From Lachnospiraceae bacterium A4 (GTDB lineage Bacteria > Bacillota > Clostridia > Lachnospirales > Lachnospiraceae), in assembly GCA_000403215.2 (NCBI GenBank), contig KE159532.1:34625-98624 (forward strand): 64,000 nt of DNA. The letters run 5' to 3'. This document shows, in pieces, positions 8,211 to 18,329 of the stretch. A program made the translations under genes and the position numbers. Below the pieces are notes generated by a model, which saw only the letters and a program-made list of their open reading frames with translations, did no database searches and was not told the origin of the DNA. Position 1 is the stretch's first letter; each line of letters begins with the position of its first letter.

Positions 8211-9429
8211 TTTTGGGACACTCTATTATTATGAAGTGAAAAAGATTTTGAGCCGGAAGCTGGTCTGGAGTGTTTTTTTTATAAATGTATGCTGCATTGT
8301 CATGTTTACATGTGCAGATTTGATGGGAAAGTATTATGTGGACGGCGAGGTGGCTGACACGCATTACCATATGTTTCAGGTCGATCAGGACTACCGGCGC
8401 GCATTGTCCGGCAGGCAGCTCGACACGGCGCTGCTGGAGGAGATGCAGGAGGCGTACAGCAAAATTCCCGATACGCAGGAGCGGTATATGCTCACAGACG
8501 AATACCAGACCTATGCGCGCCCGTACAGCGAGATTTATAACTTGTTTCGGAGATGGACGCAGAAAAAGGAGCTGGAAGAGCTGCGTGCATGGCAGCCGGA
8601 CGAGGAGGCGCTCTACGCGGCAAGACTTGAGACGATGGAACAGCTATGGCGTGAGCAGCAGCTAACCGATGCGGAGAAGGCGCTATGGCGTGAGAAGGAG
8701 GCGCAGGAGCAAGAGAACAGGCCGCTTACGTATCTGTACCACGAAGGCTATACGAAGCTGCTTGCCAATGGCTTAAACACGCTGAGTATCTTGGTGCAGA
8801 TGTTTGTCTGTATCTGTATGGCAGGCGTTTTTACGGACGAGCACACACGCAGGACCGATCAGCTTATTTTGTCAGGCGCAAAGGGAAAAGAGATGGTATA
8901 CTGGGCAAAAATAGCAGCCGGCGCCAGTGTCTCCGCAGCGTGTGCCGCGCTCTTGTCAGCGATTACCTTTATGCTGGTCTTTGCAGTATATGGGGCGGAG
9001 GGATTTGGGACTTCCCTGCGCTTTAGCGCCTATCTGTGCTCCTCGTCCGAGCGGTTTTCGGTAGGGCAGGTGTGTCTGATAGAATACGGCATTTTGATTC
9101 TTACCGCGGTCTTTGTCAGTGTGCTGGTGCTGGTGGTATCAGAGCTGCTGCACAGCAGTATTGCGACGCTGGCAGTCAGCGTGGGCTTGCTCATGGCAGG
9201 CATACTTGCAAGGATACCAGAACAGTACCGTGTGCTCTCTCAGCTCTGGGACTGGCTTCCCGCGCGGTTTCTCAATGCAGTCTACATCTTTGACAACAGA
9301 ACGGTTCCGCTGGCAGGATACTGTCTGGTCTCATGGATTGCAGTTCCGCTGTGTTACATGCTGGCAGGGCTTGTGATGGTCCTCGCCGGGAAACGGATTT
9401 ACCGGAATTATCAGGTGTTAAACCGCTGA
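8203..9429 (+). CDS. ABC-2 type permease
   Basis: This 408-aa membrane partner of the upstream ATPase has one transmembrane helix near residues 16-40, a long charged helical extracellular region (about 40-200), and then five hydrophobic segments (about 205-400). That is the ABC-2/YhgE-like layout. The start at 8203 follows GAGGAGGAGGGG and overlaps the ATPase gene by 8 bases; the upstream in-frame codons back to 8146 are inside the ATPase. The E/Q/R-rich extracellular loop is unusual in length for a simple drug exporter. The cluster from 6269 to 9429 appears to be one operon with the ECF sigma factor. Confidence 0.82.
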   Translation: MNNFGTLYYYEVKKILSRKLVWSVFFINVCCIVMFTCADLMGKYYVDGEVADTHYHMFQVDQDYRRALSGRQLDTALLEEMQEAYSKIPDTQERYMLTDEYQTYARPYSEIYNLFRRWTQKKELEELRAWQPDEEALYAARLETMEQLWREQQLTDAEKALWREKEAQEQENRPLTYLYHEGYTKLLANGLNTLSILVQMFVCICMAGVFTDEHTRRTDQLILSGAKGKEMVYWAKIAAGASVSAACAALLSAITFMLVFAVYGAEGFGTSLRFSAYLCSSSERFSVGQVCLIEYGILILTAVFVSVLVLVVSELLHSSIATLAVSVGLLMAGILARIPEQYRVLSQLWDWLPARFLNAVYIFDNRTVPLAGYCLVSWIAVPLCYMLAGLVMVLAGKRIYRNYQVLNR

Positions 9430-9454
9430 TTAACAAAAGTAAAGTGAAATTAAG

Positions 9455-9483
9455 TTGCTATATCTTCCTCTTAATGATATAAT
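9455..9483 (+). promoter_or_regulatory. Promoter of LytTR/GHKL two-component operon
   Basis: TTGCTA at 9455-9460, a 17-base spacer, then consensus TATAAT at 9478-9483, 44 bases before the response-regulator start. Confidence 0.8.
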
Positions 9484-9527
9484 GTCAAAGGTCATGAGAA
9501 GTTAAAAGGAAAGTAAGGCGCATACTT

Positions 9528-10262
9528 ATGAAAATAGTAATCTGCGATGATTGTGTCGAAGATTTACAATATATAGAGCAATTGCTTGGGCAATACACAG
9601 AAGCGGCTCCGGGCGCCGATTTTGTGGTGGAAAAATATTTGGATGCTGCCGTCTTGTACGACAGAATCCAAGAGGGCAGGCAGGCCGAGATTTATATACT
9701 GGATATGATTATGGCAAAACGTACAGGCATTGACCTTGGCAGCCTGATTCGAAAAGTGGGAGGGGACAGCGTGATTATCTATATCACGTCCTCCGACGAG
9801 TACGCAATGGAGGCATACGGGGTTCATGCAGTGCGTTATTTGCTAAAGCCCGTGAGCAGTGAGAGCTTTTTTGAGGCGATGGATTCTGCGCGCTCGTCTG
9901 TCAGAGGACGGCGCAAACTGATGTTTATGGTAAAGACGAAGGCAGGAACCGTGGGGGTGCCTTATTCGGAGATTGAATATATAGAGAATTATTCTAGGAC
10001 ACTCAGTATCAGACTGGCGGATGGAGAGCAGATCAGAAGTATTTTTATCAGAAAGTCGTTTGACGAGGAGATCCGCGAGATTGCAGGGGACAGAAGTTTC
10101 CTGCAGGTTCACAAATCTTTCCTCATTAATATGGAGCATGTAAAAAGGCTTGAGCAGGGAGAAGTCGTGATGGATAGCGGAAAACACATTCCTGTCAGCA
10201 AGACGAGGGCAGCCGATGTGAAAAAGGCGTATCTGCTGTTTTTGTCAGTGTGCTACAGATAA
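9528..10262 (+). CDS. LytTR-family response regulator
   Basis: A 244-aa two-component regulator of the AgrA/LytR type. The receiver domain (about 1-120) has the acidic pair in ICDDC, phospho-acceptor Asp59 (in YILDM) and the conserved Lys in RYLLKPV. The C-terminal LytTR DNA-binding domain (about 135-240) contains EIEYIENYSRTLSIRL, FLQVHKSFLINMEHV and the HIPVSKTRAADV tail. It has its own promoter, and the sensor kinase starts 10 bases downstream. No small peptide gene was found beside it, so nothing shows a quorum-sensing role; it may control the preceding ABC exporter or act elsewhere. Confidence 0.92.
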   Translation: MKIVICDDCVEDLQYIEQLLGQYTEAAPGADFVVEKYLDAAVLYDRIQEGRQAEIYILDMIMAKRTGIDLGSLIRKVGGDSVIIYITSSDEYAMEAYGVHAVRYLLKPVSSESFFEAMDSARSSVRGRRKLMFMVKTKAGTVGVPYSEIEYIENYSRTLSIRLADGEQIRSIFIRKSFDEEIREIAGDRSFLQVHKSFLINMEHVKRLEQGEVVMDSGKHIPVSKTRAADVKKAYLLFLSVCYR

Positions 10263-10272
10263 GGAGTTGTCC

Positions 10273-11559
10273 ATGAATTATAAAAATTTATCCTATACCA
10301 TCAGCCATGTGTTTTTGATGCTGTTCATGTATCTTTTTATCGTGCACCGGTATTCGAAGAAAAAGACGGCAGGAATCTGTATCTTTTCGTTTTGGACATT
10401 GAGGCTTACCGACTATCTGAAGTTAGACCTTTATCCAGACAGTCAGATGTGTTATGCCGTTGTGACGATGTTTCAGATTTTCGTGACGCAGTTTACGGGG
10501 ATATTCATTGCAAAGCACCGGGACGGTAAACTTTTGTTTGCAGGACTCAGCGCATCGAATTATGTGATTGCCGGGAGTGTCGCGGCAACAATTTTGTATA
10601 TGTGGACGCAGGATCTGGTGATTTCCATGCTGGGAAGCGTTGTGGTCCATACAGTCATACTTTGGATCTTATACGGCCGTATCCGCGCAATATGGCTTCG
10701 GTATCAGGAAAAGGAGACAGAGAAAAACTGGTGGGAGCTGTGCCTGATACCAGTGTTTTTTTATTGCGGTTTTTGCACACTGGCGTTTTTCCCGATCACG
10801 CTGGAGGACAATCCGCAGAATATTCCGGCAGTCCTGTCATTTATCATCACAATGTTTGTCGCATATGTGGTGGTGATACGATATATGGAAAGTGAGTCCG
10901 AGCGGGCAGGAATTTACTGGAAGAATGTCTTTTTTGAGTCGTATATCAAGGGACTGGAGGACCAGTATTACTTGGTGCAGCGCTCAGAGCAGAATCTCAA
11001 GATACTCCGTCATGACATGCGGCATTATTCTGGTATGATTGACACGCTGTTAAACCAGGGTGCCTATGATGAGATTCGGAATGTGACAGCACATATCAAG
11101 GAGGTTTCGGATGAGAACCGGGTGGTCAAGTACTGCGAAAATCTGATGGCAAACTCGATACTCACACATATTATGGAGAGGGCGCGGCGGTGCGGCGCAG
11201 TGGTCCACCTCGAGGCAGCCGTTCCAAGGGAGCTGCCGTTTAACGACTACGAGTTTGCAACAGTGCTTGCGAATCTGTTAGAGAATGCAGTGCGGTGCGT
11301 GAGTGCGTTTCAGGAGAAGGATAAGCGCGTGGAGGCGAGGATTGAGTGTGCGGACGGCCATGTGCTGATTCACATACAGAATGAATACGAGAATGAAATC
11401 CTGCTTGATGCGGCGACGGGACTTCCGAGGAGTCAGGCGGGAGAGGGACATGGACTGGGAATGCAGAGCGTGCAGGCATTCTCTGATAAAATTGGCGGCA
11501 ATATAGGATGCTACTGTGAGGACGGGGTGTTTCATTTGATGCTTTTTGCGAAAATTTAG
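10273..11559 (+). CDS. GHKL-type sensor histidine kinase (AgrC/NatK-like)
   Basis: A 428-aa membrane kinase partnering the upstream LytTR regulator. About six hydrophobic segments fill residues 1-210. The cytoplasmic part begins with the AgrC-type motif LRHDMRHYSGMIDTLL (candidate phosphorylated His247) and ends in a GHKL ATPase domain with N-box LANLLENAVRC and the G-box GEGHGLGMQSV. AAGGAG at 10261 supports the ATG at 10273 rather than the in-frame TTG at 10267. The ligand is unknown. Confidence 0.9.
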   Translation: MNYKNLSYTISHVFLMLFMYLFIVHRYSKKKTAGICIFSFWTLRLTDYLKLDLYPDSQMCYAVVTMFQIFVTQFTGIFIAKHRDGKLLFAGLSASNYVIAGSVAATILYMWTQDLVISMLGSVVVHTVILWILYGRIRAIWLRYQEKETEKNWWELCLIPVFFYCGFCTLAFFPITLEDNPQNIPAVLSFIITMFVAYVVVIRYMESESERAGIYWKNVFFESYIKGLEDQYYLVQRSEQNLKILRHDMRHYSGMIDTLLNQGAYDEIRNVTAHIKEVSDENRVVKYCENLMANSILTHIMERARRCGAVVHLEAAVPRELPFNDYEFATVLANLLENAVRCVSAFQEKDKRVEARIECADGHVLIHIQNEYENEILLDAATGLPRSQAGEGHGLGMQSVQAFSDKIGGNIGCYCEDGVFHLMLFAKI

Positions 11560-11602
11560 GCTTTTTTTGTGCAAAAAAGGAAATATGGCATACCAGTTTG
11601 CA

Positions 11603-11611
11603 TGATATAAT
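11603..11611 (+). promoter_or_regulatory. Extended -10 promoter before GGDEF gene
   Basis: TG-A-TATAAT forms an extended -10 element 37 bases before the start codon. No good -35 box is present at the right distance. Confidence 0.6.
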
Positions 11612-11647
11612 GAAGGAAGCGGGACAGAAGGAAAGGCGGAGATTGGT

Positions 11648-13558
11648 ATGCAGAAGATTTTTATAAAATACGTGGCAGTCATTATGACAGCAGCAATATT
11701 CTTGATTCTTTTTATCAATGGATTATTTACCAGCCATACGATGAGAAACCAGCAGTATAAGACATTTCAGGCAAAAATAGACCAGATGATACATACCTTG
11801 GAGAATAACCGGATGGAGTTGGCACTGCTCAACGAAAATCTGGACGCGGATTATCTGACGCGTGCGCGTGCGGCGGCTTATGTGATGGACCGTCAGGAGG
11901 ATGTGCTGATGGATGTCTCCAAGATGCAGTATCTTGCAGATCTGCTCAATGTCGATGAGCTGCATGTTATTGATGAAAACGGTTTTATCGCGTATGGCTC
12001 TGTATCCCAGTATGTTGGTATTGATATGGCGGACCATGAGCAGACGCGTGCGTTTCTGGCACTGCTTGACAGCGACGAAGAGGATGCGTACTTGATTCAG
12101 GAGCCGCAGCCCAATGCCGCAGAGGCGAGGATGATGCAGTATGTCGGTGTGGCGAGACAGGGGCGCAAGGGTGTTGTGCAGGTCGGGTTTGAGCCCAAGA
12201 GACAGATGGAAGCGCAGTCAAGAAATACGTATGACTATATATTTTCAAGATTTCCGACAGATATCGGCGAAGAGCTTTTTGTGGTGGACTGCACTACTGG
12301 GGAAGTGCTCGGACATTCGGAGGATATTGACCGTGATTTTGGCAGGGAGTACTATCAACTGGATTCACTGCTGGCGTGCACGGAGGGCGCGTACTTACCG
12401 GGGGCAGAGGGCAGAAGCATGTATGTTGTCAGCAAAAAGTACGAGGATACATTGATTTGTGCAGCGCTGCCCCGGGAGGTGCTGCTCCAGAAACTGCTGA
12501 CCAACACGCTGCTGACCTTTATTTATTTGTTTGTGATTGAGCTTGCGGCGGTGGTGGTGTTAAATTATCTTGTCAAACGCAAGGTGATTGACGGGATTCA
12601 TCGTATTATAAGAAGTCTGTCTGCGATAACGGACGGGAATCTGGGCACGACGGTAGATGTGGGCGGAAACCGCGAGTTTGAGGAGTTGAGCAGTGGAATC
12701 AACACGATGGTATCGAGTATTATAAATATATCAGACAGAATCTCTGCGATTATCGACATGAGCGGCTTCCCGCTGGCAGCTTTTGAGTATGAAAGCGGGG
12801 CGAATGCGATGTTTGTCACTTCGGGTCTGGGCGCGCTGATGGACATTTCGGACAGGGCAGTCACAGAATTTTGCAGGAATGCAAAACGCTTTGACGCTTA
12901 TATTCAGCGGGTTACGGCGTCGCCCATCGAGGGAGAGACTGAAGTATACCAGATACACAATGACCGCTATGTCAAAATCCACATGTCTGAGACCCCGACA
13001 GGGAAACTTGGCGTGATTACGGATGTGACGCAGGATATCATGGAGAAAAACAGAATGCGTTATGAAAACACGCATGATCCGCTCACAGGACTTTACAAGT
13101 ACCAGTATTTCCGCCAGCTTGCACAGGATATGCTGCGCAAGCTGCCAGACGGGGAGGTATGCGCGTTTGTCATGCTGGATCTGGATTATTTCAAGGGCAT
13201 CAATGACACCTATGGACATGACACGGGCGACCGGTATCTGCAAAGTTTTTCGGCAGTGATGAGCGCGATGCCCCAAGAGCATTTTCTGGCGGCGAGACGC
13301 TCAGGAGATGAATTTAGCATGATGATCTTTGGGTGCGCAAACCGGGAGGAGATTCAAAGCTTGCTGCATGATTTTTATGAGCAGCTTGGTCAGAACCAGA
13401 TCTTTTTGTCTGACACGGAGTCAAGGACAATCAGCGCCTCCGCAGGCTATGCGTGGACGGACAATGCGGAGGCGGAGATAGCGGTGCTGCTGAGCCATGC
13501 GGACGAAGCCTTATATAAAGTGAAGCGGGACACCAAAGGAAACTATCGTGAGTATTGA
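11648..13558 (+). CDS. Membrane diguanylate cyclase (sensor-HAMP-PAS-GGDEF)
   Basis: This 636-aa protein is predicted to make cyclic di-GMP in response to an outside signal. Order: transmembrane helix at about 7-27, extracellular sensor of about 250 residues (Cache-like, tentative), second transmembrane helix at about 281-307, HAMP-like linker to 360, a PAS-like region to about 465, then a GGDEF domain. The active-site motif is SGDEF (552-556), a variant often found in active enzymes, and DLDYFKGINDTYGHDTGD is intact. No EAL domain follows. ATG at 11648 has AAGGCGGAG upstream. Because the window also carries chemotaxis receptors, motility control is a plausible output. Confidence 0.88.
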   Translation: MQKIFIKYVAVIMTAAIFLILFINGLFTSHTMRNQQYKTFQAKIDQMIHTLENNRMELALLNENLDADYLTRARAAAYVMDRQEDVLMDVSKMQYLADLLNVDELHVIDENGFIAYGSVSQYVGIDMADHEQTRAFLALLDSDEEDAYLIQEPQPNAAEARMMQYVGVARQGRKGVVQVGFEPKRQMEAQSRNTYDYIFSRFPTDIGEELFVVDCTTGEVLGHSEDIDRDFGREYYQLDSLLACTEGAYLPGAEGRSMYVVSKKYEDTLICAALPREVLLQKLLTNTLLTFIYLFVIELAAVVVLNYLVKRKVIDGIHRIIRSLSAITDGNLGTTVDVGGNREFEELSSGINTMVSSIINISDRISAIIDMSGFPLAAFEYESGANAMFVTSGLGALMDISDRAVTEFCRNAKRFDAYIQRVTASPIEGETEVYQIHNDRYVKIHMSETPTGKLGVITDVTQDIMEKNRMRYENTHDPLTGLYKYQYFRQLAQDMLRKLPDGEVCAFVMLDLDYFKGINDTYGHDTGDRYLQSFSAVMSAMPQEHFLAARRSGDEFSMMIFGCANREEIQSLLHDFYEQLGQNQIFLSDTESRTISASAGYAWTDNAEAEIAVLLSHADEALYKVKRDTKGNYREY

Positions 13559-13566
13559 CAGGAGTA

Positions 13567-13595
13567 TTGTCAAGCGCCCTTCAACGTGCTATAAT
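13567..13595 (+). promoter_or_regulatory. recQ promoter
   Basis: TTGTCA at 13567-13572, a 17-base spacer and TATAAT at 13590-13595. A short inverted repeat (TTGACA 13555-13560, TGTCAA 13568-13573) overlaps the -35. Confidence 0.82.
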
Positions 13596-13627
13596 TTTTT
13601 ATTACAAAGCCGTTGGAAGGAGATGCA

Positions 13628-15493
<1,866 letters not shown>

Positions 15494-15509
15494 GAGGGGA
15501 GAACGCCTT

Positions 15510-15878
15510 ATGAGATATACGTGGCTGGATGAATATTTACTGGCAAAAACTGGCGTGACAAAGGACCACAAGAAAGAGTGGAACTGGATTCGCTACCAAA
15601 TAGGAGGCAAGATGTTTGCGGCAGTCTGCCTGAATGAACAGAATGAAGCCTGTTATATTAATCTGAAATTAGAGCCGGAGGAGGGGGCGTTTTTGAGGAC
15701 GCAGTATGAAGATATCATTCCGGGATATTATTCAAACAAAGTGCACTGGAATTCTGTGAAGCCAGATGGAGCAGTGCCAGATGATCTGCTCAAAGATCTG
15801 CTGGACAAATCCTATCAGTTGGTGTTTGGCGGACTGAGCAAGAAAAAACAGCGGGAAATTTTGGAGACAGCGGGATAG
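15510..15878 (+). CDS. MmcQ/YjbR family protein
   Basis: A 122-aa protein of the MmcQ/YjbR family, which has a CyaY-like double-wing fold and is often annotated as DNA-binding without proof. Typical features are the start RYTWLDEYLLAKTGVTKDHKKEWNW, a central YQIGGKMFAAVCL strand and the C-terminal DDLLKDLLDKSYQLVFGGLSKKKQ. The start at 15510 follows GAGAGGGGAG; the frame is open further upstream but inside recQ. It is probably cotranscribed with recQ. Confidence 0.82.
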   Translation: MRYTWLDEYLLAKTGVTKDHKKEWNWIRYQIGGKMFAAVCLNEQNEACYINLKLEPEEGAFLRTQYEDIIPGYYSNKVHWNSVKPDGAVPDDLLKDLLDKSYQLVFGGLSKKKQREILETAG

Positions 15879-16015
15879 ACAAATACAAGGCGGCGGTCGT
15901 GGAGACTTCCAAGCTGGGAATCTACGACTATGTGCTCAAACCATTTAAGGGTGAAGACCTGCACCAGCGGATTAACCGTGTACTAAGGAACTGTAGAAAA
16001 ATAATAGGGAGGAAG
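15866..16015 (+). pseudogene. Response-regulator receiver remnant
   Basis: In the frame of base 15899 the sequence encodes KYKAAVVETSKLGIYDYV followed by LKPFKGEDLHQRINRVLR. This matches the end of a receiver domain: alpha-4, the beta-5 strand with the conserved Lys-Pro, and alpha-5. The N-terminal half with the phospho-acceptor and any output domain are missing, and the frame upstream is only the shadow of the MmcQ/YjbR gene. It is therefore a leftover 3' fragment, lying between that gene and the ribosome-binding site of the next. A short GTG-started peptide from 15899 is formally possible but unlikely to be functional. Confidence 0.6.
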
Positions 16016-16020
16016 AAAAG

Positions 16021-16752
16021 ATGGCAGTACAGTATGATGTATCGGCAATGGAACTCATTCGGCTGTTTGGCTGCGACAAGCCAGCCAGCGGGGCGCTGTG
16101 GGAGGTAAAAATGCCCGCTCTGCTGGAGGAATTTCTGCGTCTGGCAAAGGACCAGCCACTGTTTGAAACGTCAGATTTCTGGTCAGGAGGACCTTATTTC
16201 TTCTATGAAGATATCGAAGAGCGGATTGAAGATGATGAGGAATACTGGGAGGAGGATCCAGAAGAGTACGAAGAGGATGAGTACTATCAAATGTCAAAGA
16301 TTCCCAGAGAGCAGTGGGGAGAGCATATGCCAGACTACTTGCAGATTGGCAGTGATTACGGTGTGGGCTGTGTGACGTATGGAATCTGTGAGACGGATCT
16401 GGAGAAGGAGGACCCGCCTGTTTATATTTGGAATGAAGCCGATTCATTAAAGGACTGGCGGGTGCTGACGGATTCGCTGTCCGTGTTTCTTGGCGGGATT
16501 GTGTGTGATATCTTGTCAGGCATGAACTATCCGACAGCGAAGAGGGTTCTGGAGAAAGACGCATGGACGTTTGAGGAGCTGAACCATTTTGATCTGCTGG
16601 CTCAGCGGCAGATTGAACTTTCAAGTATGAAAAAATATCCGTCACTTTACGGCGTGGAAGTTTTTTACCGCGTCTGTGTAGATGTGGAGGCAAAGACGCT
16701 GTATCTGGTAAGAGATGACAAAGAACTGCTGGTGATTCAGAAAGCAGAATAA
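16021..16752 (+). CDS. Acidic hypothetical protein, possibly SUKH (SMI1/KNR4)-like
   Basis: No firm family assignment. The 243-aa soluble protein has a strikingly acidic stretch at about residues 60-90 (EEYWEEDPEEYEEDEYY). The central segment LQIGSDYGVGCVTYGICETDL, followed by PPVYIWNEADSL and LTDSLSVFLGGIV, resembles the strand pattern of SMI1/KNR4 (SUKH) proteins, a superfamily rich in immunity proteins. No toxin gene lies beside it. The ATG follows AGGGAGGAAAAG. Acidic immunity-type protein is a hypothesis only. Confidence 0.5.
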   Translation: MAVQYDVSAMELIRLFGCDKPASGALWEVKMPALLEEFLRLAKDQPLFETSDFWSGGPYFFYEDIEERIEDDEEYWEEDPEEYEEDEYYQMSKIPREQWGEHMPDYLQIGSDYGVGCVTYGICETDLEKEDPPVYIWNEADSLKDWRVLTDSLSVFLGGIVCDILSGMNYPTAKRVLEKDAWTFEELNHFDLLAQRQIELSSMKKYPSLYGVEVFYRVCVDVEAKTLYLVRDDKELLVIQKAE

Positions 16753-16766
16753 GCATAAAAAAGGGA

Positions 16767-16795
16767 TTGCATTCAGAACAGATGTGTGATAAGAT
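16767..16795 (+). promoter_or_regulatory. Promoter of radical-SAM/DUF4130 operon
   Basis: TTGCAT at 16767-16772, 17-base spacer, TAAGAT at 16790-16795; about 80 bases before the start codon. Confidence 0.75.
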
Positions 16796-16875
16796 AAAAC
16801 AAACATAGATTTGGAAAATTTGTTTGATTTTTCTTGCCACACATTTTTATTTTAGAGGAAGCTGAGGGGAACTAC

Positions 16876-18276
16876 ATGAGTTTGATTCATCAAAACAATC
16901 AAAAACCAATACATTCTAGTGATGAACACGGCGTGGCGGCAAACACAGATGTCAATATTGAGCTGCACACAACCTCAGCACAGACGATTATGGAGAAGCT
17001 GGCAGTGCTGACAGATGCCGCCAAGTATGATGTGGCGTGCACCAGCTCTGGCGTTGACAGAAAAGGAAATGGCAGGGATATGGGAAACTGTGTGGCAGCA
17101 GGCATCTGCCACAGCTTTTCGGCGGACGGCAGGTGTATCTCGCTGTTAAAGATATTGATGTCAAACGAGTGTATCTATGACTGTAAATACTGTATCAACC
17201 GCAGAAGCAATGACGTGCCGCGGGCGACCTTCACGCCTGACGAGATCTGTGAGCTGACGATGAATTTTTACAGGAGAAATTATATTGAGGGGCTGTTTTT
17301 AAGCTCTGGCATTATCCATAATCCAAGTTATACGATGGAGCTGCTTTACCAGACACTGTACAAACTCAGAAAAGTCTACCGCTTTCAGGGCTATGTGCAT
17401 GTGAAAGGAATCCCGGGCGCAGACCCGCTCCTCATCCAGCAAACGGGGTATTTGACAGACAGAATGAGCGTTAATTTAGAGCTTCCCACAGCGGAGGGGC
17501 TTGAAAAACTTGCGCCGAATAAGCACAGGAAAACAATTCTGACACCGATGCGCCAGCTACAGAATGGCATCGCGCAGGGGAAGAAAGAGCTTGTTCAGTA
17601 CCGCAATGCGCCCGCATTTGTGCCGGCGGGACAGTCCACGCAGATGATTATCGGCGCGACGCCGGAGAGCGACTATCAAATCATGTCTGTCGCGGAGGGG
17701 CTGTATGATAAATTTGGCATGAAGCGCGTGTTTTATTCTGCCTATGTGGGGGTCAATGAGGACAAAGCACTGCCGTCGGTGCAGACCGCCTCACCGCTCT
17801 TGCGCGAGCACAGGCTGTATCAGGCGGACTGGCTGCTGCGGTTTTACCAATTTCGGGTAGAGGAGCTCTTGAATGAAACGCACCAGAATTTTAATGTGCT
17901 GCTGGACCCCAAATGTGACTGGGCATTGCAGCACTTAGAGCAGTTTCCAGTGGAGATCAACCGGGCAGACTACGCGATGCTTCTGCGCGTGCCCGGCATT
18001 GGCGTCAAGAGCGCCCAGCGCATTTGTAAGGCGAGAAAGAGCGGGGCACTGGATTTTGAGCATCTCAAAAAAATCGGCGTGGTCTTAAAACGTGCGCTGT
18101 ACTTTATTACCTGCAATGGAAAGATGATGTACCGCACAAAGCTTGAGGAGGACTACATCACAAGGAATCTGCTGGCGGAACATGAGAAACTGCCGTTTGA
18201 CAAGGACGGCGTTACGTACAGGCAGTTGTCGCTGTTTGACGATACGCAGGAGAATGCAGTGTTATTTGGCGGTTAA
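16876..18276 (+). CDS. Putative DNA modification/repair radical SAM protein
   Basis: A 466-aa radical S-adenosylmethionine protein of the type found beside a DUF4130/uracil-DNA-glycosylase-like partner. The [4Fe-4S] site is C99-x3-C103-x2-C106 (NECIYDCKYC). A helix-hairpin-helix near residues 370-390 (RVPGIGVKSAQRICKA) suggests DNA binding. The ATG at 16876 has GAGGGGA upstream; earlier in-frame codons lie over the promoter leader. It is followed 53 bases later by its usual partner. The chemical reaction of the family is not established; a role in DNA base modification or repair is inferred from partner and domain. Confidence 0.88.
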   Translation: MSLIHQNNQKPIHSSDEHGVAANTDVNIELHTTSAQTIMEKLAVLTDAAKYDVACTSSGVDRKGNGRDMGNCVAAGICHSFSADGRCISLLKILMSNECIYDCKYCINRRSNDVPRATFTPDEICELTMNFYRRNYIEGLFLSSGIIHNPSYTMELLYQTLYKLRKVYRFQGYVHVKGIPGADPLLIQQTGYLTDRMSVNLELPTAEGLEKLAPNKHRKTILTPMRQLQNGIAQGKKELVQYRNAPAFVPAGQSTQMIIGATPESDYQIMSVAEGLYDKFGMKRVFYSAYVGVNEDKALPSVQTASPLLREHRLYQADWLLRFYQFRVEELLNETHQNFNVLLDPKCDWALQHLEQFPVEINRADYAMLLRVPGIGVKSAQRICKARKSGALDFEHLKKIGVVLKRALYFITCNGKMMYRTKLEEDYITRNLLAEHEKLPFDKDGVTYRQLSLFDDTQENAVLFGG

Positions 18277-18329
18277 CGTTTTTCATTTGTATTTGAGCTG
18301 CCCAAGGGCGGCATGGGGGAGTTGATGAA

